NCBI GenBank assembly: GCA_029747585.1
Contig: JAPEVF010001218.1
Span: 1 to 12,263 of the forward strand
DNA from: Pleurotus djamor
Lineage: Eukaryota > Basidiomycota > Agaricomycetes > Agaricales > Pleurotaceae
Direction: 5' to 3'
Length of the DNA: 12,263 bases
The position numbers and the translations under genes are program-made. Shown piece by piece: positions 1 to 8,741 of this stretch. The notes beneath the pieces are model-generated. The model was not told the origin of the DNA. It was given only the letters and a program-made list of their open reading frames with translations, and made no database searches. How positions within the stretch are numbered: position 1 is the stretch's first letter; each line of letters begins with the position of its first letter.

Positions 1-908
1 GAAAAAAGTCCCAAAGAGTCCGGAAAGTCCAACCACAAAGACAAAGCCACGTTCACGCCCGCTTGGAGGCGCTCTTCACGCTAGCACTTCGCGTCGTCTT
101 CGATCGTCTTGCGACCCGCATCGGTTGGGAGTAGCTCCCCGGCCACTGATTAGAATTATCCGTCCCTCGCATGTTCGTCCTCAAGATCCTCGGTGTTTTG
201 TGCGCTGATGGAAAAGGCATACCTGCATGGCTGCTTCTGCGACCTATGTGGGACTTTGAAAATTGCTGTAGGGATCGGGTAGTATCGTACGTTCCTTCGT
301 TGTCCGTCTTTTCACTGCTTTTTGGTTGGTCGGAAGTGGTCGGGGTTTCCCCGGCCGTTTGCTTCACGCTTCGGGGTATCATTGTCGAACAGTGTAATGC
401 GGTCAGGTGCTGCTATCATCGTTTGAGGGGAGTGCGGCTGGGGCCGCGGTCCCCTCCGTTATTGTCTCGGAGCCAGAAACTTCACGTTTTAAGCTCAGTC
501 TCTCTGCTCGGGCATGGTCGATGCAGCACGGTCGGGACTGGGAGTGGTCCTGCTGCGTTGGCCTGTCCGGAACCTTCGTCATGCCTACGTATGTGAGGAT
601 GCTGGGTTCTCACCTCACGTACCCCTTCCTTGCTCTACGTACCCGGCAGTTCTGGCTGACTTCCCGGTCAGTTCACGCTGGAGTATGTATCCTCGTCCCT
701 TCTTACCTTCTTGACTCGCAAGTTCTTCATGGGCTTGGTGGTCAGTTGATGTAAATGGCGACGAACAGGAGGGGTCTCTACGTGGGGTGAGGCACTGACA
801 TCCATTTTGGATGACTCTCTCATACTCCGAGTTCACGACAACCAGAGGAACTTGGGAGGACACGTCTTCGTCGGACTCGCGCTATCCTTTAGTGCATTTC
901 ACAGTGCA

Positions 909-1171
909 CCCGCTTCATGCTGTGGTGTAACTCAATTCAGACTACTCTTGGCCTGCTGGGTTTTTATCACCAATTTTTTCCGTTTTCGTTCTCACTCGTT
1001 GAGACTCCTAATTTTTTACCCTCGTGTATTCTTGTCCATCAATATATCCCTCGTCGTCTCTTCATCGGCCCCAAGCAAGCTGTGCCTGTTCTCATGACGA
1101 CAGCATGTCTCTCGCGTTATTCGACCCCCGTGTCCAGTGATGTTTCCACAGGTCCCTCAGGTACTTTCTGA
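909..1171 (+). pseudogene. Decayed Ty3/gypsy reverse-transcriptase fragment (tentative)
   Basis: Plus frame 2 reads without a stop from the TAG just before 909 to TGA at 1171. At about 945-985 it gives Leu-Gly-Leu-Leu-Gly-Phe-Tyr-His-Gln-Phe-Phe. This matches the family pattern 'FLGxxxFYRRFI' found at the end of the Ty3/gypsy (Metaviridae-type) reverse transcriptase, in the connection to RNase H. About 40 codons further on, a Thr-Thr-Ala-Cys-Leu-Ser run followed by Val-Ser-Ser-Asp-Val-Ser resembles the usual 'LTTAPVL...FxxxTDAS' start of RNase H, at roughly the expected spacing. The flanking sequence has stops in this frame and shows no integrase, protease or LTR that I can recognise, so this would be a short dead relic. 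The resemblance is by eye to the family consensus and could be chance. Confidence 0.38.
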
Positions 1172-1305
1172 ACACAAAACCGTCACTTTTTAGACCTCGC
1201 TTGCCATCCTGGACTAGTCATCCCGATATTGGAATCCGGTCGAATCAGCTCCGCATCCTTAGCCAGCTCAACCCAATCTCTCCTTGAGTACATCAAGCCA
1301 GAAAA

Positions 1306-1313
1306 NGCCCNGN
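1306..1313. other. Ambiguous bases in assembly
   Basis: N occurs at 1306, 1311 and 1313, and a single N also occurs at 4607. These mark low-quality consensus in the draft. None falls in a FunK1 or F-box exon, but they show that base-level errors exist in this contig, which matters for the one-base frameshift called in gene A. Confidence 0.95.
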
Positions 1314-1694
1314 TGGATATCGAGGTCGAACTTAGCCTGAATCCTTTTAGGAGCCTCTCCTATCACTCTCAGGTGGTTCGAGTTCTAAGCGCTTAGAGGT
1401 TAGCCGCTGCAGCCCTTCCTACTCTACACACTCTATTGTCTGTTCGCCATTTGATTGACGAGGTTCCCTGCTCATGGGGCCCTCGATCAGGTACTTTCGG
1501 TATCCACTGTGACCGTACACCCTCCATTCGCGCCTGCAGCGCAGTCCTGCTGTCATTCTGTATCAAAACGAAAGGAAGTTCCAAGTAAAACAGTGATATT
1601 ATGATACGCAACGCATGCAAATACAATAGGATATAGAGTACCCCGATACAATCGTAAGAACAGATGTCCAGCATCACAAAGACACTCATAGTAA

Positions 1695-4179
1695 TCAATC
1701 ACGAACCAGAGACTTCACTCTAGTACCTGTCGAAGTAAGGTGGTCAAACAAGGCAGAGAGGGTAAAATTCATGGATGCGTACGTTTGTGGCCATTACTAG
1801 TGCCGATGGAGGGATGAACAGCATGCTCTCCTGGTTCATCCGCCTTGGGAGAAGGGGGTCGCTCTGGTAAATTGGCCATGGCAGCCTTGCGTTTGCTACT
1901 AGCCTTGCTGACGTTGTGAAGGTGACCATCATCGAAGCGACGATTAGTGGGCTTTTGATCCGGATCGATGATGGTGTTCCGCTGAGCCTCCGTATAAAAC
2001 GAAATCTTCTTGTCTTTCCAGATGTCCATGTACTTGAAGAGGATCCGTTGAACGGCTTCGTGGAGATGGAACTTGTCCGGAGAGGGCTTCAGAAGCGCAT
2101 ACTCGGGGCTCACTTGATCCACAAGTTCGTCGAGTAAAGGAGCCACAAAAGCGATGTGTTCATGAAGGATTTTGGGCCATTTCTGACGGCGCATAAACAC
2201 GAAAGCCCGTGAGTCGCCGCCGACGTCGTCATCGGGGATTTCGTGGTCCCGAAAGTTCGCCCAAAGAGTATTGTAGGCTTCGTTATTAACATCGTCATCG
2301 CGAGACTGAGCCGTCGCCGGGAGAACTTGGATGAGAAAAACCAAGAGACACCAGAAAACAGATTCAACATCGTGGCGGGGGCGATGCTTGAAGTCGGCGT
2401 CTGCTTTGGAGGGATCGCTCACATATTTGGCCATTCTCGTCATGCTGAGCTTTCCATTGTGGGTTGTACGCTTCGAATCGGTGAAACAGCGTAATGAATG
2501 ATCATCAGACCCCTCGTAGGCATCTTCGTATTGCGTTTTGAGATGTGCGGGTAGCGTAGGCATTGGTGCAAAAGCAGCGTTGTGGAAGAGGACGGTGGCC
2601 AGTGATACAGCGCGTGCAATGTATTTCGGAGTTCCCTGCCAAGACGGTGAGCACTGGTAAACATGAAGTCGAAGGCAGAACACAAACCGTCCGTTCATGT
2701 AGATTATGCTTCTCGTCCTTGGGTCTCTTGTACTTGCTGGCATTGTCGAGATCGATGATCAACGCCTCAGGATCAGCGTTCTTCACACTGAGGAATATGT
2801 ATGGTATGGAGTAAGTCTGGATATCTAGTAGCGAGATAAGCAGGGCTCACCCATTCATGACCTCGTTGATGAAGCGAGCTCGTTTACTGTCCTGATATGG
2901 CTCCTTGGTCGGAGTCCTCGCGAACTTCGGATTGATTAGGATGTTTCCCATGCTCAAGTCACGGTGCAGGACATCCCGTGTGACTGCGTGGCGGTGCGCT
3001 AGGGAGTAACATTGTCGATGAGTAATTAGGAGGAAGAAGAGAAGAAAAGGACTGGACGGACCTTCGATCGCATCGTACGAGACCCTCAGAAGTTGTTGCA
3101 AGTCCTTACACTTGGAAAAGGGATCGCCAATGGTAGCCAGGACAATGCGCGTCTTCGTTCGACTCACACCATCCACTTCAATTTGCATGGGCCGACCATG
3201 GCTCTCGAGTGGAGTGTATGAGACCATGTCAGCGAAACCAAGTGCGAAACCTGCCGCGTGGACGGTTTCATACAGTTCGCCTTCCGTGAACGTTGAATCA
3301 TCGCTCCGATACTGATCCTTGATCACAAAGTTGTCCTTGGTGACAACAATCCATGACATCCGGTGCCAGGGCTCTCTAACCATCCTAACCTCACATCGTT
3401 TGTACTTGACCCCCTCCACCCTAACGTCCCATCTTGATCATCACTCAGTGATAATCCATCAGAAAGGGTGACCGTTTCGTCGAAGAATAAATGGAGCTTG
3501 TCTGCGGGCGGCTGATAGAGGGTGTACGCATACTCGAGGAGTGGCTGAAGCTCATCCCAGTCGAACTCGTTGGAGCAGTCCACCCCTGATGGGGAGGACC
3601 AATGGAGGGTGTATCCGCCTGACCAGATGGAGTGGCCGAGAAGAGAGACACGATGAGGGAGAGCCTGACTAGCAATTCCGAGATAAGTCATGCACTGCTT
3701 GGGACCTTTCTTCTTGTCGTCTTCTATCTTGAGCTCTCCGAGGCTGACGGTGTGATGATAGGCCGGGGCGAGCTTGAGGGCTTCGAGATCGTCTGCGAGG
3801 GACTTTGGTAAGATGGCAAAGTCGGTCCGCGAGTTGAAGTGCCGATAAGGGTGGCAGCGCAGCTTCCTGCTGTTGACGTCGATGCAGACAAGCTCGCCAT
3901 CGGCGGAGGGAAAGGCAACTGGGTATCAAGAGGTGAGTGAGAGGATTAAGGGCAAGATTTGAGCACATTACCATAGACAGCGTGAAGTACCGCGTTGAGG
4001 ACATCAACACCGAGCGAGTACGCGGTCTTTGACTCTTTGCGGAAAGCTTTAACAGCATTGAGGATGTCGATATTTGTCTTCAGAGTATTGAAGCCTTCAC
4101 TGAGCTCGATAGACGGTCGATTGAGACGATTTTGAGTGAAAGAGCCGTTCGCAAGAAGGCTGCTAGTAGGTGGCTCCAT
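1695..4179 (-). pseudogene. FunK1 fungal-type protein kinase, copy A (one-base frameshift)
   Basis: This is a FunK1-family (Pkinase_fungal) kinase read leftwards. Exons by manual splicing are 4179-3972, 3918-3062, 2998-2851, 2787-2688, 2635-1783 and 1726-1695, with GT-AG introns of 52-63 nt. The start is the ATG opening Met-Glu-Pro-Pro; copy B has the same Met-Glu-Pro-Pro internally. Exon 2 carries the FunK1 N-terminal domain, then a probable beta-3 Lys (Ile-Lys-Asp-Gln) and the alpha-C-like Glu in Glu-Gly-Glu-Leu-Tyr. Exon 3 holds the catalytic loop His-Arg-Asp-Leu-Ser-x-x-Asn. Exon 4 has Asp-Leu-Asp in place of DFG and ends Glu-Arg-Thr; exon 5 begins Gly-Thr-Pro and contains Arg-His-Asp-Val-Glu-Ser, typical of the family. 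Near 3432 the frame of exon 2 breaks: Ser-Asp-Asp-Gln is in one frame and Trp-Asp-Val, aligned to copy B, in another. Exon 2 is 857 nt here and 858 in B, so one base is missing. This is either a real null mutation or an assembly error. The remaining frame is well preserved (about 732 codons if the base were present), so any inactivation is recent. Confidence 0.82.
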
Positions 4180-4440
4180 CTTGCTTCAAGTGGTTGGAAG
4201 TTTATGAGCTCTAACTGGGGTTGTTTACGGTGTGTGAGCTATGATAGAACGAGGAGAAGACGATGTGGTACGCACTTCCTCAAGCTCATAGACTCACACT
4301 GAACTCATAAACGGGAGGGAAACGCTACGATCGTTGTGGCAGAAGAACAATGTTGTGATTTTTCGAACGATCAGATGATCGCGTTCTCTTCAGGAGCTCT
4401 CCTAGACCACCTTCGCCGCGCTAGACTTTGGTATCAACGA
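4180..4440 (-). promoter_or_regulatory. Upstream region of FunK1 A, homologous to that of B
   Basis: This stretch is collinear with 7516-7760 upstream of copy B. Shared plus-strand blocks include TAGACTCACA followed by TAAACGGGAGG (about 4289-4319 here, 7571-7601 in B), a CGATCG palindrome (4328-4333 and 7615-7620), and a TTCGAAC...TCAG.TGATCG...TCAGGAGCTC block (about 4363-4400 here, 7692-7730 in B). Copy B has about 50 extra bases between the second and third blocks. The duplication therefore carried the promoter along. No TATA box or known factor site can be assigned with confidence. The part next to the gene is homologous to the extended N-terminal coding sequence of B but carries ATA in place of its ATG, plus in-frame stops. 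Confidence 0.6.
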
Positions 4441-4977
4441 CGCGCGAGTCACTCGACAGTCTGGGTTAAAACCTGAACTTTGAAGTCTGCTACCCAATAG
4501 ATCACGAATACAAAGGATGCTATAAGAAATCGGGATAAACTCGGACGTCTCCGTGAATTGAAGTCTCCTAGAACGGCTTCCTATTCGGACCAGACAGTGG
4601 AATACANAAGCGAAAATTTTCTCCGAGTACACGATCGCCATTCTCATGCAGGGATCCCTGGGAGACTTGCTTCGAAGATTGTAAGCTCCTCACCTGAGAA
4701 CGACTGTCCTCGATGTCGTCAGTGTACTCGGTTTGGACTGCGGTGGGCTCATAGAAACTGTTCATTACATGACTCGACCCGAGGCACTATAGCGAAGCTC
4801 AAAAGGAGATGCGATGAGGGCCACACGTCATTGAAGTCAGTGGAATATTAAAAGAGATATAGAGGACAGATGGGTAATACGCGGGAGAAAGTAGAACGCA
4901 GAGGAATACATAAACGCAGAGAAATCCAATATTGGAGAGGCATGTCAACCACGGTAGATTTAGCTGTGTTGACAGTG
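4441..4977. other. Spacer between the tandem FunK1 copies
   Basis: No gene is supported here. Short open frames occur on both strands but have no domain signature, and one of them contains the ambiguous base at 4607. The right part is the 3' flank of gene B; the terminal exon proposed for B ends at 4978. If the last intron of B is not removed, its reading frame would run on to 4799, giving a longer hydrophobic tail with no family counterpart. A short stretch near 4470-4493 (…AAGTCTGCTACC) resembles 7668-7688 upstream of B, suggesting a small rearranged remnant of the duplicated upstream region. Confidence 0.5.
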
Positions 4978-7515
4978 TTACCCCGAACGGCGGCAAATAC
5001 CTAGATATCACCGTTAACGAGCGAAGACAAAAGGGAGATACAGGATGCTTACGTTTAGGATCGTCGTCCTGAACCTCCTCAACATCATCTTCACCGGGCT
5101 TCTGGGCTCTTTCTTGCTTTGACAAGGTATAGTTTGGTCGCTCAGACAATTCGGCGGTTCCAGCGTCTCGTTTGCTTGCAGTTTGCGTTGGCATGCCACT
5201 GATAGTGGGACGCTGGCCGTCGGGAGCGGGACGTGCTGTAGACATGTTCTCGCTGATGGGGATCTTGCGCTGCTCCTCTGTGTTGAAATCGATGTTCTGG
5301 TCCTTCCATTGCACCACATACTTGAGGAGGATGCGCTGCATAGCTTCGTGAAGGTGGAATTTGTGAGGAGGCGGTCGGAGGAGGGCATATTCGGGGCGAA
5401 CTTGCTCAACTAGCTCCGTAATAAGATCAGAGACGAGAGCGAGCTTGTGATGGACCACTTTGCTCCAATCTAAATCCTCAAGGAGTGAAACGCGAGAGTC
5501 GGTGTTGTCGTCTTTCTCGGGAATTTCGTGTATTTCGAACTTCTTCCATTGTTTGATGAAGGCGGGCCTATTGAGGTCGTCTTCAGGCTTGGAACCGTCC
5601 GCCGGTAGAGCTCGCATCAGGAACGCTAAGATGCACCAGAAGACTGATTCAGCGTCGTGTCTCGGACAATGCTGAAATTCCGTTTTAAGGACGTCTCTGT
5701 TCTTCTTATATCGTTTGAAGGTGACATCGTCTAGCTTGCCGTCATGCGTGTTGCCTTCAGCGTCCTTGAAGGTGCGTAAGGGGTCAGCCGCATCGTTGTA
5801 CACCTCTGCATAGCGCTCGGAGAGATCATCGGGAAGTTCAGGCATCGGCTCGAACGCGTGGTTCTTGTGAAGAATCTGCCCCAGTGAGACAGAACGTGCG
5901 ATGTATTTTGGTGTGCCCTGAAAAAGACGAATGTGAGTGCACTGTCGATGGACACAAGGTACCGACTAACCGTCCGTTCGTGGAGTGGGTTATGGGTACG
6001 TTGTTCCCCATCGATGTACCTGCAGGCGTTGTCGAAGTCGATAACAAGGGCCTCAGGTTCAGCATGGTCAATTCTACGCGACAGAGGTATGAGAGAGAGA
6101 TCGACACGACAAGAAATCCACTCACTTTTCCAATACCTCGCGGCAGAATCGCGGTCGGTCCTTGCCATCGTACAACTTCTTCATCTGTCCAGAAACATGG
6201 CGTGCGTTGATCAATATGTTTGCTTGGCTGAGGTCACGATGGAGGACCTCTTGGTTCACGGCGTGGCGGTGCGCTATATGAAGGGAAGGGGTGAGGATGA
6301 ATGGCTAGAATGGGAGGCGGAGGACGTACATTCGAGGACATCGTACATAACCCTTAGAAACTTCACCAGATTCTCGCATTGATGGAGGAATGCGCCACTC
6401 GTTGCAAGGACAATTCGTGTCTTCGTGCGACTCCAGCCGTTGACTTTGATCTTCATGTGATGACCATGGCTCACGATTTGCGAGTAAGAGACCTTGATCG
6501 CGAAGCCCGGAGCGTGTCCAGCTTTGTGAAGGGTGTCATACAACTCGCCCTCCGTGAACGTAGTGTCGTCGCTGCGATGTTGGTCCTTAATAATAAAGTG
6601 ATCTTCGCTCTCCACGATCCAAGACATCCGATGCCATGGCTGTCCAACCATCCTGACTCGACATCTCCTATAGGTGACATTGTCGGCTTTGACATCCCAG
6701 AGAGGCGACTCAGAGTCGGATAAGCCTTTTGAGAGCTCGATGGTCTCGTCGAAGAACAGGTGAAGTTTATCCTGTGGAGGACAGTAGAGCGTATAGGCAT
6801 ACTCGAGGAAAGGCAGGATGTCGTCCCATGTGAAGTCTTCAGAGCATTCAACACCCGATGGGCTAGAGTAGTGGAGCGTGTATCCTTCCGACCAACAAGA
6901 GAACCCGAGAAGCGACACATGTGTGGGGAGAGCTTGACTGAGGATCCCAAGATACGTCAAGAGTTGCTTCGGACCCTTGGACTTATCAAATTTGGTCTTG
7001 AGTTCGCCAGCGCTGGCGAGTTGGTGATAGGCCGGGAGTAGTTTCATAGCGCGAAGACGTTCCCACACAGATTTGCGAAGGATACCAAAGTCGGCGCGGG
7101 AGTGAAAGTGCTGATGGGGATGGTGCCGGATGTTCCTGGAGTGGATGTTGACACAGACAAGCTCTGGTTTGTCAGGAGCAAAGACATCTATAAGGTCCCG
7201 CGATCAGCCTCAGCAACGGTAGGAGTCGTCTGAGATCTTACCATGAACAGCATGTAGTATCGCATTGACAGCCTTAGCACCTAAATCATAGGCAGTGTTC
7301 TTTTCGTCGCGAAAGGGTTGAAGGGCGTTGAGGATGTCGATGTTGGTTTGCAAAGCCGCAAGACCTCCATGAACTTCAACGGAGGGTCGGTTGAGACGAG
7401 CTTCAGAGAAGGTACTGGTGGGGCGGAGACCTCTCGCAGGTGGTTCCATCTGAGTTCGAGTGGCTGGGATGGGTTTTCGGGATCGAACTGGCGTGGTTGA
7501 CACTGGGTTAGCCAT
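4978..7515 (-). CDS. FunK1 fungal-type protein kinase, copy B (intact)
   Basis: This is the intact FunK1-family kinase of the cluster, predicted to be an intracellular Ser/Thr-type kinase; substrates are unknown. Manual exons are 7515-7242, 7187-6330, 6273-6126, 6073-5971, 5917-5053 and 5000-4978, with introns of 52-56 nt. They sum to 2271 nt, or 756 residues plus stop. Visible motifs are a probable beta-3 Lys292, alpha-C-like Glu304/Glu306 in Glu-Gly-Glu-Leu, the catalytic loop His389-Arg-Asp391-Leu-Ser-x-x-Asn396, Asp439-Phe-Asp441 in place of DFG, an activation segment Glu-Arg-Thr461|Gly-Thr-Pro-Lys-Tyr, and the FunK1 block Arg547-His-Asp-Ala-Glu-Ser552. Residues after about 680 are acidic, Lys-rich and low in complexity, ending in a basic micro-exon. 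No signal peptide or membrane segment is evident. An alternative start at 7449 (Met-Glu-Pro-Pro) aligns with the start of copy A; I prefer 7515 as the first ATG in frame, at lower certainty. The protein shares clear identity with A along its whole length. Confidence 0.85.
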
Positions 7516-7760
7516 GATGGTACGAAGGGGAGAAGATGCAGTATCTGCAAGACCACATCTCCTCAGATTTATAGACTCACATTTGATTCCTAAACGGGAG
7601 GACAATGGACGCTGCGATCGTAATGGCAGGAAACCAATGTGGCAAGAGGAAAAGGTTGGGCCACCAGAGTTCAAAGTCCGCTACCGCCTTGTTCGAACAG
7701 TCAGGTGATCGTGCCGTCCTCAGGAGCTCCCCCTGGACCTTCGTCCCCACTCTCATCATC
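7516..7760 (-). promoter_or_regulatory. Upstream region of FunK1 B, homologous to that of A
   Basis: This is collinear with 4180-4440 upstream of copy A, sharing the TAGACTCACA / TAAACGGGAGG block (about 7571-7601), the CGATCG palindrome (7615-7620), and the TTCGAAC...TGATCG...CAGGAGCTC block (about 7692-7730). Similarity fades at about 7740-7750, which marks the outer edge of the duplicated unit. The blocks are kept better than neutral-looking neighbouring bases, so some may be regulatory, but recent duplication alone would also explain them. Confidence 0.6.
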
Positions 7761-7873
7761 TTCTCCCAGCCTCGAGCTTGACATTCATATAGCTCACTTG
7801 CATACAGAGAGAGGAGCAGCAGCTCTGAGAGCTTCAAAGCTACGATCGAGTGTTACCTTTCGGCGCACCAAAT

Positions 7874-8080
7874 GGGTCATGGCCCACTGTCCCATCTCGC
7901 GACCCTTTTTCTACCGCTCCCCTTTTTGGCCACCACACAAAGGAGAGTCCCCCATTGCCACGTTCCGTCTCCAGATCATCTCCATAATGGGACGTTGACT
8001 CTGACTCGTACGCACCGCATCTTCGATCTCTGATTTTTTCGCCAAGACCCGACACCATTGCGCATTTCCACATCGAGAAG
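7874..8080 (+). repeat. Inverted repeat, left arm
   Basis: This roughly 200-bp stretch recurs in reverse complement at 12065-12260. Two 18-nt exact matches anchor the pair: 7956-7973 against 12165-12182, and 7997-8014 against 12130-12147. Between and around them the alignment continues with scattered mismatches and a few indels, from GGGTCA at 7874 to CATCGAGAAG at 8080. Similarity stops sharply after 8080. Neither arm has a consistent reading frame, so the repeat is probably noncoding. Candidates are a solo LTR, a MITE or SINE-like element, or the terminal part of a larger element; no clear target-site duplication or terminal TG...CA is apparent. The arm lies about 360 bp upstream of gene B. 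Confidence 0.78.
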
Positions 8081-8741
8081 GTGTCAGTGAGAACGGCGAG
8101 CAACAATGCGTCCATTGTCTTTTCCGATCTCAATACTCAGGTATGGGCCGTTCAAAACTTCAAAGAGCTCAGCCCACCTTGTAGAATATTTCAGGACGTC
8201 TTGTACCGTATGTTTTTTTTACTCTTCATTTGCGCCTTATGTTTTTGACAGACGAGTCGAAGGTCCCCGCTGTTGAACTTCGAAGCCATTTAACGGCTCA
8301 TTCTCTCGCTGTTAGGCGAGTTTGAATACTTCGACTCGAAGGGCGTTCGACTAACTATTCATTTCGTTCGAGCCTCGCAAAGGGATGTTCAATCCACAAA
8401 GGCACTGATTCAGATCTGTGTTCAACGATGACGCCTAATTTACTCAGTCCCCCTCCCACACCCTCAGATACATAAGAGCTTTTCCGCCAGGTATGGTACC
8501 GTTGAGCGCGTAAGGGAGCGAAATCAAGCCGGGTCCTCGCAGTTACATCCTGCCAACTTGAGGGCGTGGACATCTCGCATCTGAGACGATACGATATTCG
8601 ATGTAGAGTATGTTAGGATAGTTTAATTTCAAGTTGGCTCGATGTTAGCACAGGGAGATACTGAGTCAAGACCGTCGCCGTACTTAAGTTCAACGTTGCA
8701 CGTATTTCTCGATACCGACTCTACCGCATCGTTGACCAATG
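8081..8741. other. Intergenic stretch, nothing recognised
   Basis: I find no gene here. Frames on both strands are short and unconserved. Around 8262-8370 there are several TTCGA-containing words with weak dyad symmetry (for example CTTCGACTCGAAG at about 8328-8340), but no tRNA-like arrangement of A and B boxes. The right end is the 3' flank of the leftward-reading F-box gene. Confidence 0.5.

Larger units (their letters stand above)
1..1694. other. Gene-poor stretch, repeat debris
   Basis: I see no convincing gene here. The open frames are short, overlap one another on both strands, and show no recognisable domain apart from the retroelement-like fragment at 909-1171. The plus strand is rich in T and pyrimidine tracts, and three ambiguous bases lie at 1306, 1311 and 1313. 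The right end, below 1695, is the 3' flank of FunK1 gene A, which reads leftwards into this stretch; the A/T-rich part around 1590-1650 could hold its polyadenylation site. The likeliest content is degenerate transposable-element sequence. Confidence 0.55.

Noticed and set aside
171..754. Overlapping plus-strand open frames of 66-141 codons
   Set aside because: They overlap each other in several frames, are Cys/Ser/Arg/Leu-rich as expected from pyrimidine-rich noncoding DNA, and have no domain or conserved motif.
4799..5052. Long C-terminal extension of FunK1 B by read-through to the stop at 4799
   Set aside because: The extension is hydrophobic, has no counterpart in A or C, and begins right at a good donor (GTAAGC). 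A and C have a donor at the same codon position, so splicing to the exon 5000-4978 is more likely.
7840..8133. Minus-strand open frame of 97 codons and its partner at 12060-12257 as a duplicated gene
   Set aside because: Both overlap the inverted repeat, but the two frames do not correspond to each other and small indels break any common frame, so the shared sequence is not coding.
8262..8370. Possible tRNA or hairpin RNA from TTCGA-rich words
   Set aside because: No acceptor stem, A box or complete B box in a consistent arrangement.
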